Shown: positions 42,645-50,462, counted from the stretch's first letter. The stretch: DNA of 64,000 nucleotides from Mycobacterium ahvazicum (GCF_900176255.2 NZ_FXEG02000002.1:1984001-2048000); one strand, 5' to 3'. Notes: generated from the sequence alone by a model not told the origin. Translations and numbers: made by a program.

Positions 42645-42674
42645 TGTGGGCAATGTGTGGGCACGGCGTGGGCA
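42645..42674. promoter_or_regulatory. left arm-type repeats, three copies of [TC]GTGGGCA
   Basis: TGTGGGCA at 42645-42652 and 42656-42663, and CGTGGGCA at 42667-42674, exactly 11 bp apart. They form part of a 36-bp stretch (42630-42665) that matches 55046-55081 with three mismatches. They begin about 80 bp inside the att core. Phasing at one helical turn suggests integrase arm-binding sites. Confidence 0.55.
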
Positions 42675-42754
42675 AGACAAGTGAGAGACGATGACTCCGA
42701 ACCGAACCTACTGCGGAAGAAACTTTTGATGACGATGCTCAACACCCGGAGAAT

Positions 42755-43213
42755 ATGACCACCTGGCGTGACTTGACGGATCAGCTGACCGCCGATCAGA
42801 TCCAGGAGTTGGAACACATGGAAAGCGCGGCCGATTACGACGGCACTCTCGGTCCCGACGAGGAAATGCTGTCGCGTGCACGTAGGTACGCCCGCGACAA
42901 TCTGATAGCAGGGATGGTCGGTGACGTCGCCCTTCCGTCCGGTGCCACCTGGGCGGACGTATGGCAGGAAGACGATCCGCAGCCGCATCGGGTGATCTTC
43001 GGCGCCAGCTCGACGATCTCCGACGGTAAGACGTGCGTATTGACTGACGCGATCCAGTTCGCGGACGGCAAGATCGACAGCGCAGGTAACCCGCCAAGTA
43101 TCGCCATTAGCTACGCGAACACCGACACAGGTATTCGTCTGGACTCGGCTCGGGCGCGGGAGTTCGCGGCAGTGTTGAGCGAGGCAGCCGACCAGATTGA
43201 CAGGTGGCAATGA
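42755..43213 (+). CDS. island protein of unknown function
   Basis: A 152-residue acidic protein, MTTWRDLTDQLTADQIQEL..., ending SARAREFAAVLSEAADQIDRWQ. The C-terminal half (SISDGK-like CVLTDAIQFADGKID ... PPSIAISYANTDTGIRLDSARAREFAAVLSEAADQ) looks like the small phage/plasmid proteins that end in an amphipathic helix. GGAG lies about 5 nt before the ATG. It is the first gene inside attL and reads toward the TIR gene. No family recognised. Confidence 0.75.
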   Translation: MTTWRDLTDQLTADQIQELEHMESAADYDGTLGPDEEMLSRARRYARDNLIAGMVGDVALPSGATWADVWQEDDPQPHRVIFGASSTISDGKTCVLTDAIQFADGKIDSAGNPPSIAISYANTDTGIRLDSARAREFAAVLSEAADQIDRWQ

Positions 43214-43287
43214 TGAACGACGACGCCAGCCTCTCCGCGTGGGTCGGGCAGACGACCGTTTCTGTGCCCACTAGATCTGAAACCTAG
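43210..43287 (+). CDS. possible 25-residue coupled ORF
   Basis: An ATGATG start overlaps the stop of the preceding gene (ATGA) and gives MMNDDASLSAWVGQTTVSVP followed by five residues. It may be a small coupled peptide or just chance; no homology is known to me. Confidence 0.25.
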   Translation: MMNDDASLSAWVGQTTVSVPTRSET

Positions 43288-43363
43288 GACGACCTATGGC
43301 TTTGTAGCCAACCTGTCCATAAGGTCTTGTCGTTGCATAAAGCGAGTCAGAGGGGCGACAAAC

Positions 43364-44896
43364 GTGGCAGCCGAAGAGCCGAGCAAGCACGTGTTCGTTT
43401 CATACGTGCACGAAGACTCTGAGCAGGTCGACCAGCTATGTGCGGTGCTTGAAGCGGTGAATATCCCATATTGGCGGGACCGCTCAAAGCTCGGTCCGGG
43501 TGATGAATGGAAGGTGAAGATCCGCGAGGCTATACGTTCGGGGTCAATGGCGTTCCTCGCGTGCTTCTCGGATCAGTCCCGGGCCAAAGATAAGTCGTAC
43601 ATGAACGAGGAGCTGATGATCGCGACCGAGGAATGGCGCCTGCGCCCTCCTGGTCGGACTTGGCTGATACCAGTCAGATTCGACGCGGGACCGGTACCGG
43701 AGTGGGATCTCGGTGCAGGCAAGACGCTTTCCGACCTCAACTACTCCGACCTGTTCGGCAGCGCGTTGATGCCGAACACGGCACAACTTGTAGACAAGAT
43801 CAAAGAGGTGATGGGCTTAACGTCCATCCTTGATCCGCGGGTGGTTCAAACCTCTGTGGAAGAGTCGGCTACCTCAGATCGGCCGGCGATTCTTCGCCGC
43901 CTGACCAAGGAGATGGTGCGGGATACATCGCGGGATATCGAGCTTGACGATCTGGTCAGCGCCGAGCTAGCCCGAGCTCTCGCTGCCATGCGAGACAGTG
44001 CCCGGTTCCCGACGTCGTCACCTGGTGGGTCGAACAGCGAGTTGGCAATCCATGGGGCCGGCCGAGCGAACGATTATTGGCAACTCGTACAACCGTTTTG
44101 CTGGTCACTGCAAGTGGCAGCTCGGTATGGCGACCCGAGCGCGCTAAGCCCCTGGTCCACGGGGATGAGAGCGTTGACTGCCGAAGCGTACAAGGTCGCT
44201 GGCGGCCATACCCACCTTCTTCACCTGCGGTATGTTCCGGCGCTCGTCACGGTATTCGTGGCTGCGATGTCGGCTGCCGGCCAAAGTAAATGGTCAAACT
44301 TTAAGACGTTGGTAGTCGATCCGAAAGTGACGGACCGTAGTCGTAGTTTCGATAATTCAACAAAACTGTCGCTGATTGAAGCCGTAAACCCTTACAAGCC
44401 TTTAGATTCCGAACTCATCAGCCAGCTTCTCGTTAACGCATTAGTGATGGGCAAGGGCTTAGCCGATGCGCAGGCGGCCCTCGATCGGCGCGAGGGCATG
44501 AACTACCACACGCCTGTTGCGGACTGGCTTCACCGAATACTCAGGCCAATTTTCGACGAGCAGTTTCCGGACGACGAGGAGTACGACGAAGCCTTCGACA
44601 GGACTGAGGTCATTCTCGGCGTGGTGGATGGGGACCTGGCCAATGAGCGGTTTAAAGATCAGCCGACGCGGCCGCTAAGTGCCGAGACTATGTGGTTCGG
44701 ACGAGCTGGATGGCGTTCGAGGCGCGACCGAGATGATCCCGTCCAGGCGCTAGCGGACGAACTAGCCGCGGAGGGTGCTGGTTGGCCCCCGCTTAAGGCG
44801 GAGTTGTTTGGCGGATCGGTCGAGCGTGCCAACGAAGCTATCAGCCGGTATCACCAGCTCTTCCTTCAGTACCGGAGTAACTCGCGGTTCTGGTGA
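43364..44896 (+). CDS. TIR-domain protein, candidate anti-phage effector
   Basis: A 510-residue protein. Residues 9 to about 140 form a TIR domain: HVFVSYVHEDSEQVDQLCAVLE, then IPYWRDRSKLGPGDEWKVKIREAI, and SYMNEELMIATEEW. E82 or E83 is the likely catalytic Glu of NAD-cleaving TIRs. The remaining 370 residues are helical and of no family I can name; they probably sense infection or mediate assembly. The GTG start has GAGGGG 8 nt upstream. GC is lower than in the flanking core genes. TIR proteins carried on mobile elements often act by NAD depletion on infection. That role here is inference. Confidence 0.8.
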   Translation: MAAEEPSKHVFVSYVHEDSEQVDQLCAVLEAVNIPYWRDRSKLGPGDEWKVKIREAIRSGSMAFLACFSDQSRAKDKSYMNEELMIATEEWRLRPPGRTWLIPVRFDAGPVPEWDLGAGKTLSDLNYSDLFGSALMPNTAQLVDKIKEVMGLTSILDPRVVQTSVEESATSDRPAILRRLTKEMVRDTSRDIELDDLVSAELARALAAMRDSARFPTSSPGGSNSELAIHGAGRANDYWQLVQPFCWSLQVAARYGDPSALSPWSTGMRALTAEAYKVAGGHTHLLHLRYVPALVTVFVAAMSAAGQSKWSNFKTLVVDPKVTDRSRSFDNSTKLSLIEAVNPYKPLDSELISQLLVNALVMGKGLADAQAALDRREGMNYHTPVADWLHRILRPIFDEQFPDDEEYDEAFDRTEVILGVVDGDLANERFKDQPTRPLSAETMWFGRAGWRSRRDRDDPVQALADELAAEGAGWPPLKAELFGGSVERANEAISRYHQLFLQYRSNSRFW

Positions 44897-44950
44897 ACGG
44901 GCCTGACGGCGCACCTGGCTGTCACGGTCGGGCTCGACTATCCTTGCCTA

Positions 44951-45193
44951 GTGCCTTGGCGTGTCGAAATTCAGGTTCCCGTCGCGAACCAATTTCAGAT
45001 TCAAAAGCAGCTTGGCGCGATCCGCGAGATGAACCCGCTCCATGAGGCCGCTGGCGGAGCGATGCGTACTTTCACCTTGACGGTATCTGACGAAGATGCG
45101 GAAGCGGCGATCGGCGAGTACGCGCTTCGGAGGCTCACCGAAGCCGTAGACACGGACGGTCCTGGCACTGTCTTCGGCGTGACTGCCGAATAA
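44951..45193 (+). CDS. 80-residue island protein, unknown
   Basis: Begins (V)PWRVEIQVPVANQFQIQKQLGAIREM and ends GPGTVFGVTAE; it has a beta-alpha-beta-like pattern. It lies 54 bp after the TIR gene on the same strand. TATCCT at 44939-44944 stands 6 nt before the GTG, so it may have its own leaderless promoter. Function unknown; a partner or regulator of the TIR protein is possible from position only. Confidence 0.6.
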   Translation: MPWRVEIQVPVANQFQIQKQLGAIREMNPLHEAAGGAMRTFTLTVSDEDAEAAIGEYALRRLTEAVDTDGPGTVFGVTAE

Positions 45194-45636
45194 CCGTCAA
45201 GCTGCGTCAATGTCCCGCAGCCCCTAAGTTTGGGCCCCGAAGCCTTGCGCCCGACCTTCGGGGAACGGGCATTTCTGGAGTCCTGTTCGCCGAAGCCTTG
45301 AGTCCTTAATCGCCCATTCAACGGGCTTCCGCGATTGTGGATTAACCCATGGGCGAAGCAGCCACTTGCGGAGCCCGCCCCGTTCGCGGCCTTCGTCGTC
45401 GAGTGCGACCAGCTTGTACCGCGCGAAGCGACGGCGACGGCGAGCGATCTGTTCGGCTATCCCACTGATTGGCCCACGGATCACACTGAGCGCGGGGCAT
45501 CAGGCGAAAGATTCGTTGTGAGTGGATGAAGGTTGTGAGAATGGCGCAATTCACGAGACGAATGTATCCCCCCTGCCGCCAACTAACCGATGGGCGGAGA
45601 GGGCCGTCCACGGGTATCCCGACTGTACCGAAGCCA
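45194..45636. other. degraded stretch without convincing gene
   Basis: 443 bp between the convergent cargo modules. A plus-strand frame at 45335-45529 contains FAAFVVECDQLVPREATATASDLFGY, faintly like the C-terminal region of phage P4-type primases, but it is short and lacks a plausible start. I see no repeats or RNA genes. It may be a remnant of a lost gene. Confidence 0.3.
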
Positions 45637-46101
45637 TCAAGCGCGAAACTCGGTGCTGTCGACTATCTGCACGCCGATGCTTTTTCGCGAGGCCGATCGC
45701 GTCTTTAGGTGGAAATCCGCATAATCATTGGAGACGACCTCATGACGATCTGCTTGGACCCCAATTCCTAGCACGACCGCATCATGGTTGTTTTTTGGAA
45801 CGAGTCGTTTGCATCGCAACCAAACCTCTCGCGGTGGTCGATCGTAGAATACAACGCGTCCAGTACTTAAAAGTGTCGCAATCACTAAAGTCGAAAGGCA
45901 GGAGCTAGGTAGCGATCGTGTGTACTCGCAGTACAAATGGCTAGCCAACTCCGCGGATGAGTTTTTTCCGGTGCGATCCAGGGCCAGCACCAGTTGTGAG
46001 TCGACAAGGTGTGAAATAATCTCCCGCGCGGACTCAAAAAAGTCGTTTGACGGGTTCAGGGCGTGAACAAATACATTAGCATCTATGACAATCTCGTTCA
46101 C
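45637..46101 (-). CDS. PIN-domain nuclease paired with DUF3696-type ATPase
   Basis: A 154-residue PIN-like protein. The acidic residues expected for metal binding are D7 (IVIDANVFVHAL), E51 in SSAELASHLYCEYTR, D107 (NNHDAVVLGIG) and D126 (EVVSNDYADF). PIN domains cleave RNA or DNA. The GTG start comes 1 nt after the ATPase stop, so translation is coupled. No antitoxin-like gene is adjacent, so an ordinary VapBC toxin is less likely than a nuclease controlled by the ATPase. GC is about half, far below the host core. Confidence 0.82.
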   Translation of the reverse strand: MNEIVIDANVFVHALNPSNDFFESAREIISHLVDSQLVLALDRTGKNSSAELASHLYCEYTRSLPSSCLSTLVIATLLSTGRVVFYDRPPREVWLRCKRLVPKNNHDAVVLGIGVQADRHEVVSNDYADFHLKTRSASRKSIGVQIVDSTEFRA

Positions 46102-46102
46102 T

Positions 46103-47512
46103 CTAGACGCTCGATCGCTTTTTGCGTTGCGATTGCGCTAGCGCCATTTGAAGCGAGTTCTCTAGCTGTTCGCCAAAAAATCCCCGTGGCCATTGCTCTG
46201 CATTCACTTCACCCCACTCTCCAATGTCGATACGTCGCAATGAAGACCTGTCGCCATCGCTCTCGGTAAAATAAAGTGCAACTTTATCATTCGAGAGAGT
46301 CTGGGCCTCCGCTATCCTGCGGCGTAATCTCGTAAGAATGTGCTCGCTGTGCGTCTCGATAATTACGCGGCGGCCCGATGCGCAAATCTCTACTAGGAAG
46401 TCAGTAATGACGTCTTGTTGCGCGGGATTTAAATGTATCTCCGGCTGTTGAGCAATCAGAGTGTGCCCTGCTTTCATGACGCATCCCTGCACCAGAAGCG
46501 GCAGCAGTTGAGACAGCCCCACGCCGCAATCAGCCAAGTTAATTTTCACGGACGAGCCTGATTTCTGGACAAATACCTGAAAATACTCGCCCCAGCCTGC
46601 GAAACTGAGTTCGCCGAAACCAAGTTTCGTCAACCAGATATTTGTGCGCGCAAGAACGTCAGACGTCTCTATCAGAGACGATTGATATAAAACTTCGGAT
46701 GCCCATTGACCGTCCCGACCAACATCTACCGGCGGTTCGGCTGATAGCAAATACGATCGGCGTGGCGACGATCGCAGAGGTCCGATATACGAGATATTAT
46801 GAAGTGTTCGCTTAATATGATCGTTTACGTAGTAATAGACCTCGAACAAGTCGCTACTGGCTCTATACCATCTTTGAACCTTCTCCCAGCGATCCTCGTC
46901 TTCGCGCCAGTCGCTCGGTAGTAGAACACCTCCGAAGCCCGAGAATAGAAACCCCTCAGGCATTTCACTTTGAAGCAGCGATCGGAGTCGGCTTACTTCC
47001 CGATAAGGTCGGCCGACGTCACTATTGCGTGGAAGCAAAGGCGAAACCACCTTGTATGTGCCGGATGACTGCAAGGTGCGACTGACTACCACTCGGTCTC
47101 GATCGTCTAGAATTGCCGATCTGACGAGGTCAGCGCCATGCTCCTCACTGTGGGCAAACGTTACATCTAGCGAACTTGCGTTGGCTCCCTCGCCGCGGGG
47201 CCGGTGCCGTGCACCGGACGGCCCAAAATCCAGGTACATCTCAATTTGCCGACTGCTGTCATGGTCAGTGACGACATCCGTGTAGCTACCGAAGTCGATC
47301 AGGTCACCGCGGAACAAGAGCGCGGTTCTCGGGTCACGCGCGCCTAGAGTCTGACGAAGTAGAAGCAACGGTGCGTAAGCGGTCGTTTTTCCGACGTTGT
47401 TGCGTCCAATGAGGAGCGTCATGGCAGGCAACTCGATTAGGGGGCTTTTCTCGTAGCCGCGAAAGTTCGACCATCTAACTCGCCATGGATGCAGATCGCT
47501 CACAGACTGCAC
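46103..47512 (-). CDS. DUF3696-type ABC/OLD-like ATPase, candidate defence sensor
   Basis: A 469-residue ATPase. Walker A is GRNNVGKT (36-43). The central SYIGPLRSSPRRSYL is typical of these proteins. NLADCGVGLSQLLPLLVQG (325-343) is the signature region, and TLIAQQPEIHLNPAQQD (351-367) is Walker B with the catalytic Glu in PEIH. VIIETHSEHILTRLRRR (383-399) is the switch. The C-terminal EQWPRGFFGEQL matches the DUF3696 tail. There is no Toprim domain, so it is not a GajA/OLD nuclease by itself. It starts with GTG and is followed 1 nt later by the PIN gene. ATPase-plus-nuclease pairs of this shape (Septu, PARIS, Gabija) defend against phage. Confidence 0.85.
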   Translation of the reverse strand: MQSVSDLHPWRVRWSNFRGYEKSPLIELPAMTLLIGRNNVGKTTAYAPLLLLRQTLGARDPRTALLFRGDLIDFGSYTDVVTDHDSSRQIEMYLDFGPSGARHRPRGEGANASSLDVTFAHSEEHGADLVRSAILDDRDRVVVSRTLQSSGTYKVVSPLLPRNSDVGRPYREVSRLRSLLQSEMPEGFLFSGFGGVLLPSDWREDEDRWEKVQRWYRASSDLFEVYYYVNDHIKRTLHNISYIGPLRSSPRRSYLLSAEPPVDVGRDGQWASEVLYQSSLIETSDVLARTNIWLTKLGFGELSFAGWGEYFQVFVQKSGSSVKINLADCGVGLSQLLPLLVQGCVMKAGHTLIAQQPEIHLNPAQQDVITDFLVEICASGRRVIIETHSEHILTRLRRRIAEAQTLSNDKVALYFTESDGDRSSLRRIDIGEWGEVNAEQWPRGFFGEQLENSLQMALAQSQRKKRSSV

Positions 47513-47580
47513 AGTATCGGGTAGCTCTGCATCCCAAGACAGTTCGACAAGAGCAGGTTAGACACCTCGGTCCGTCCGGT

Positions 47581-47793
47581 TCAGCGGAGGTCCGGCCACG
47601 TTGATACGTGGCCACGAGCTAGCGGCCCGTCGTGCGCCCAAAATGTTTGCTCGCCGGTCAGCAGATCGTTCAATCTGGCCAGCCGTTCAGTCTTCCGACC
47701 CGCCTCAACGATCAAGACCGTCAACTCAGCCTTGTCGCCCTCCTTGGAGAGGTCCTTAACAAGGATTTCACCAGCGGAAACAGGCGCATCCAT
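47581..47793 (-). CDS. 70-residue protein upstream of the ATPase-PIN pair
   Basis: MDAPVSAGEILVKDLSKEGDKAELTVLI..., a small protein with a beta-rich pattern and an Arg/Leu helix (ERLARLNDLL). It lies 68 bp before the ATPase start on the same strand, so it could be a first, possibly regulatory, gene of that module. It could also be the end of the phage operon. No family recognised. Confidence 0.45.
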   Translation of the reverse strand: MDAPVSAGEILVKDLSKEGDKAELTVLIVEAGRKTERLARLNDLLTGEQTFWAHDGPLARGHVSTWPDLR

Positions 47794-48117
47794 GGGTCTG
47801 CATCGAAATGTATTGGGGCCGTATGTAAAAATCCGCGACCATGGGCGGTCGCTTTCGGATACCCCCCCATCCGGGTGGTGGGCTGATTGGGTGTTTGCTG
47901 GACTGGTTGGTGGGGCAAGGGTCGGTGTTTGCGTGGCCGCGCGTGTTCGGTATTTGCGTGGGCCGGTTGTGGCTGTATGTGGTGCCGGCCGGCCCGTCGC
48001 ACCGTGTGCCCGCTACTCAGTTCCCCAACGAAAGCAAGCGGGTGTCGCTCTGCGACGGGTCGGCCGGTCCTGCCGCGCGGGAAAGGGGTCGCGCGGGAGG
48101 TCTTGTCGGACACGGGC
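47794..48117. other. G/T-skewed spacer between head genes and cargo
   Basis: 324 bp with no confident gene. The plus strand from about 47875 to 48000 is strikingly rich in G and T (runs such as GGTTGGTGGGGC). Open frames on both strands are low-complexity, and I do not trust them. It follows the last gene of the leftward phage operon and might hold its terminator, a packaging signal or an RNA. Confidence 0.35.
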
Positions 48118-48573
48118 CTAGTGGAACCAGTCGGCGCGTTCGGCGAGCTGGTCGCCTTCCATGACGCCGACGCCGTGTCCGATTTCTTCCATCGGGATGA
48201 GGTTGTCGGGCATGCTGGCCAGCACGTCGGCCATTCCCTTGTCTGCTCCGATCAGCTGAACCCAGTGTTTCCGGCGCGAGACCGGGATCTTTCCGGCGTG
48301 GATTGCCTTTTCGACCTTCTCTTCGATCTCGTGTTGGGCTGCGGCGGCGGCGATGTCCCGGCCGCGTTGTGCATCGGCGCGTAGCTGTACGAGTGACTCG
48401 GGGTCGATGGTGGCCAGGCCGGCCCGCTTTGCGGCGGCTACGGGGTCACCACCTGATGCCTTGGCCATGTCTGCCACGGCGGCTTGGACGAGGTCCAGGT
48501 CGGTGGTGTCTTCGGGTAGGCCGATCGCCTGCAGCAGCTGAGCGGATTGTGTGTCGTCGAATGTGAGAGGCAT
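48118..48573 (-). CDS. phage scaffold-like protein (Mu gpI C-terminal type)
   Basis: 151 residues: LLQAIGLPEDTTDLDLVQAAVADMA, a charged helical centre, and the characteristic HAGKIPVSRRKHWVQLIGADKGMADVLASMPDNLIPMEEIGH. This pattern occurs at the C-terminus of Mu-type I protease/scaffold proteins and in mycobacterial prophage scaffold genes. Unusually it lies after the capsid gene, separated from the protease. GAAAGGA precedes the ATG. It probably assists head assembly. Confidence 0.75.
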   Translation of the reverse strand: MPLTFDDTQSAQLLQAIGLPEDTTDLDLVQAAVADMAKASGGDPVAAAKRAGLATIDPESLVQLRADAQRGRDIAAAAAQHEIEEKVEKAIHAGKIPVSRRKHWVQLIGADKGMADVLASMPDNLIPMEEIGHGVGVMEGDQLAERADWFH

Positions 48574-48594
48574 TGTTGTGGTGTCCTTTCGGGG

Positions 48595-49476
48595 TCAGCT
48601 ACCGGCGAGTCCGGTCAATTTCTTTAGGGCGTATGGTCGGTCGACGGCGAATGCGGGGACGACGTAGGCCTGTACCCACCATGAGCGGGTGCCCTTGTCT
48701 CCCCAGATGTCAACGGTCAACGGGAATTCGAAGCCGATGGTGCCGACCTGGCCGCGCTCGCATACGTAGGCGGTGCCTGCTGTCATGCGCGGGTTGGAGA
48801 ACAGTTCCACGCCCGCGGATTTCAGCATGTCGTCGAGCCCGTCGCCGTAGGCGACCCGCAGGGCGTGCGCCTGATTTGGGTGGACGATGAGCAGGTTGTG
48901 CCGAACGCCGAGTTCTTGAAGATCCGAGGCGAGTTGGGCGGCGGACAGGTCCGCGGTCGGTCGGTCGGCGCTGGCGGTGATGCTGTCGAGCGGGCCGACG
49001 AAGACCAGGTTCTCCCAGGTGTTTCCGGTGACGGTGTTGCTGGCGTCGATCGCTGCCTCGACCGCTGCGATGCCGGCCACATCGAGTTTGCGACTGATGG
49101 TGTTGGCCAGCTGCGTGGTCTGCTGATCCATGTAGGAGACGTTGTTGCGGGTGAGCTGCTCCTGGAAAACCTGGAATTTGCCGCCCCAGTCGGACACAAG
49201 GGCCAACTTGGGATCGGGGTCGACGCCCTCTACGACCTTGTATTCGGCTCCGGGGCTTCGCTTTTCCACGTCGGAGGTGTAAAAGTCGCTGGCCTGAACG
49301 ACGCTGTAGAGGATGCCGCCGCCTTCGACCTGGCCGCCGTAGCCGCGGAACAGCTTGTCGAGGATGATCTGGTCGTCGGTCAGCTTAGCGATTCGGCTGC
49401 GGATGATGCTCGGCTGGTTGAGTGTGACGTCGACGGTGAGTTGACGGCCTGAAAGTGTTGGCAAGAGTGTAGGCAT
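48595..49476 (-). CDS. phage major capsid protein
   Basis: 293 residues with features of phage capsid proteins: an N-terminal arm (LSGRQLTVDVTLNQPSIIRSRIAKL), RSPGAEYKVVEG, WGGKFQVFQEQLTRNNVSYMDQQTTQLANTISRKLD, and a C-terminal AYVCERGQVGTIGFEFPLTVDIWGDKGTRSWWVQAYVVPAFAVDRPYALKKLTG. It matches the HK97-fold type of small actinobacterial prophages. The neighbours are protease, decoration and scaffold genes. GAAAGG lies before the ATG. It would form the particle shell. Confidence 0.85.
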   Translation of the reverse strand: MPTLLPTLSGRQLTVDVTLNQPSIIRSRIAKLTDDQIILDKLFRGYGGQVEGGGILYSVVQASDFYTSDVEKRSPGAEYKVVEGVDPDPKLALVSDWGGKFQVFQEQLTRNNVSYMDQQTTQLANTISRKLDVAGIAAVEAAIDASNTVTGNTWENLVFVGPLDSITASADRPTADLSAAQLASDLQELGVRHNLLIVHPNQAHALRVAYGDGLDDMLKSAGVELFSNPRMTAGTAYVCERGQVGTIGFEFPLTVDIWGDKGTRSWWVQAYVVPAFAVDRPYALKKLTGLAGS

Positions 49477-49490
49477 GAGCTCAATTCCTT

Positions 49491-49877
49491 TCAGTAGAGC
49501 GAGATCTCGGCGTCGTCGCCCAAGGCGGCGGCGGTGAGGGCGTATCCGACAGCGATGCCAGTCGCTTTGGTGACGGCTTTGGCGTTGGCGCCGACTTCGA
49601 CTTCGGCGAATGCAGCGATGGCACCGCCGGCCGTGACTTTGACGACGCGGGAGTTACCGCGAGCGATGGTCACCAGCTGTCCCGAGGGGGCGTCGTTGCG
49701 GGCCACGCCGCAGACGCGGCCGGCGGCCGTGGCGGGCGCGACCGCGACATTGCCTCCGGGGGGGCGGCTTCCGGTGGTTGCGAGAAATGTTTTCGCCGTG
49801 ATGGCGGCCGTGGCTTCGCCGCTGATGTCGCGCCCTGGGGCGTAGATCCCTACGTTTGTGGTGATTGTCGTTGACAT
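49491..49877 (-). CDS. capsid decoration protein (DUF2190-like)
   Basis: 128 residues, Ala/Gly/Val-rich and beta-strand-like: GEATAAITAKTFLATTG, VAPATAAGRVCGVARNDAPSGQLVTIARGNSRVVKVTAGGAIAAFAEVEVGANAKAVTKATGIAVGYALTAAA. This is the pattern of DUF2190/lambda-D-like head decoration proteins. It lies between protease and capsid. AAAGG at the end of the protease gene serves as ribosome site. Confidence 0.8.
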   Translation of the reverse strand: MSTTITTNVGIYAPGRDISGEATAAITAKTFLATTGSRPPGGNVAVAPATAAGRVCGVARNDAPSGQLVTIARGNSRVVKVTAGGAIAAFAEVEVGANAKAVTKATGIAVGYALTAAALGDDAEISLY

Positions 49878-49886
49878 TGTTGCCTT

Positions 49887-50460
49887 TCAGATTGTGGTGA
49901 GTCGGTGGGTCCGCTGCCTGTGGGCGGCGGCGACGGCTACCGCGCGGTCGCGGTCCCGGCTGTTGATGGTGGAGCGGATCGTGATGGCTTTGGCCGCGAC
50001 GCCGTAGAGGGCGCCGACGTCTTGCAGCGATTGCAGGCTGCTTACGGCGGGGGGCCGTGGCGCCGAGTAGCGCGAGGCCAGTCAGGACGAGCGGCCAGGT
50101 GGTGCCGTCCGGTGCGGTGAAGTTCTGCAGACCCTCAATGGATCTGTCCGGGTAGGCGTACGGGATCAGGGAAGCCAGCGCCGCGGGCACATTGACGAAG
50201 TCGCCGAGCAGGGTGTTTCCGCCGTTGATGATTCGCAGATTGTCGACGTAGCCGAGGGCCGGGTCACCGTCGAACCTGTCACCGTCAAATCGCGGGTCGG
50301 TGTGCCCGATCTTCAGGACCGGTTTGCGTAAGACCCCGGCGCGGTGCGCGGCCACCGCAGACTCAAGAGCGGCCGGTGTCACGATGAACGGGCCGGTGCT
50401 GGCGTCCCAGGAGCCAACGTTGATCAGCTCCACGCCGCGGATGGTCGACACGTCAGGCAT
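49887..50460 (-). pseudogene. capsid maturation protease (Mu gpI-like), frameshifted
   Basis: MPDVSTIRGVELINVGSWDASTGPFIVTPAALESAVAAHRAG..., with H53 in KIGHTDPRF and S107 in YPDRSIEGLQNF as likely catalytic residues, then LTGLALLGATAP at residue 137. There a run of six C (minus strand, 50054-50049) breaks the frame. Dropping one C gives AVSSLQSLQDVGALYGVAAK ... HRLTTI and a TGA at 49887, just before the decoration gene. Without it the frame runs on as arginine-rich nonsense. This is either a one-base insertion, a sequencing error or a +1 programmed frameshift. About 190 residues if restored. The ATG lies 2 bp after the upstream gene. Confidence 0.75.
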
Positions 50461-50462
50461 AG

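Noticed and set aside
42630..42665. Left 36-bp block as the remnant of a second integrase gene
   Set aside because: Possible, but the symmetric distance to the core on both sides and the third phased TGTGGGCA-like copy favour arm-type sites; only 36 bp match and nothing upstream resembles an integrase.
45637..46101. PIN gene as a VapC toxin of a toxin-antitoxin pair
   Set aside because: No small DNA-binding antitoxin gene precedes it; the coupled upstream gene is a 469-aa ATPase.
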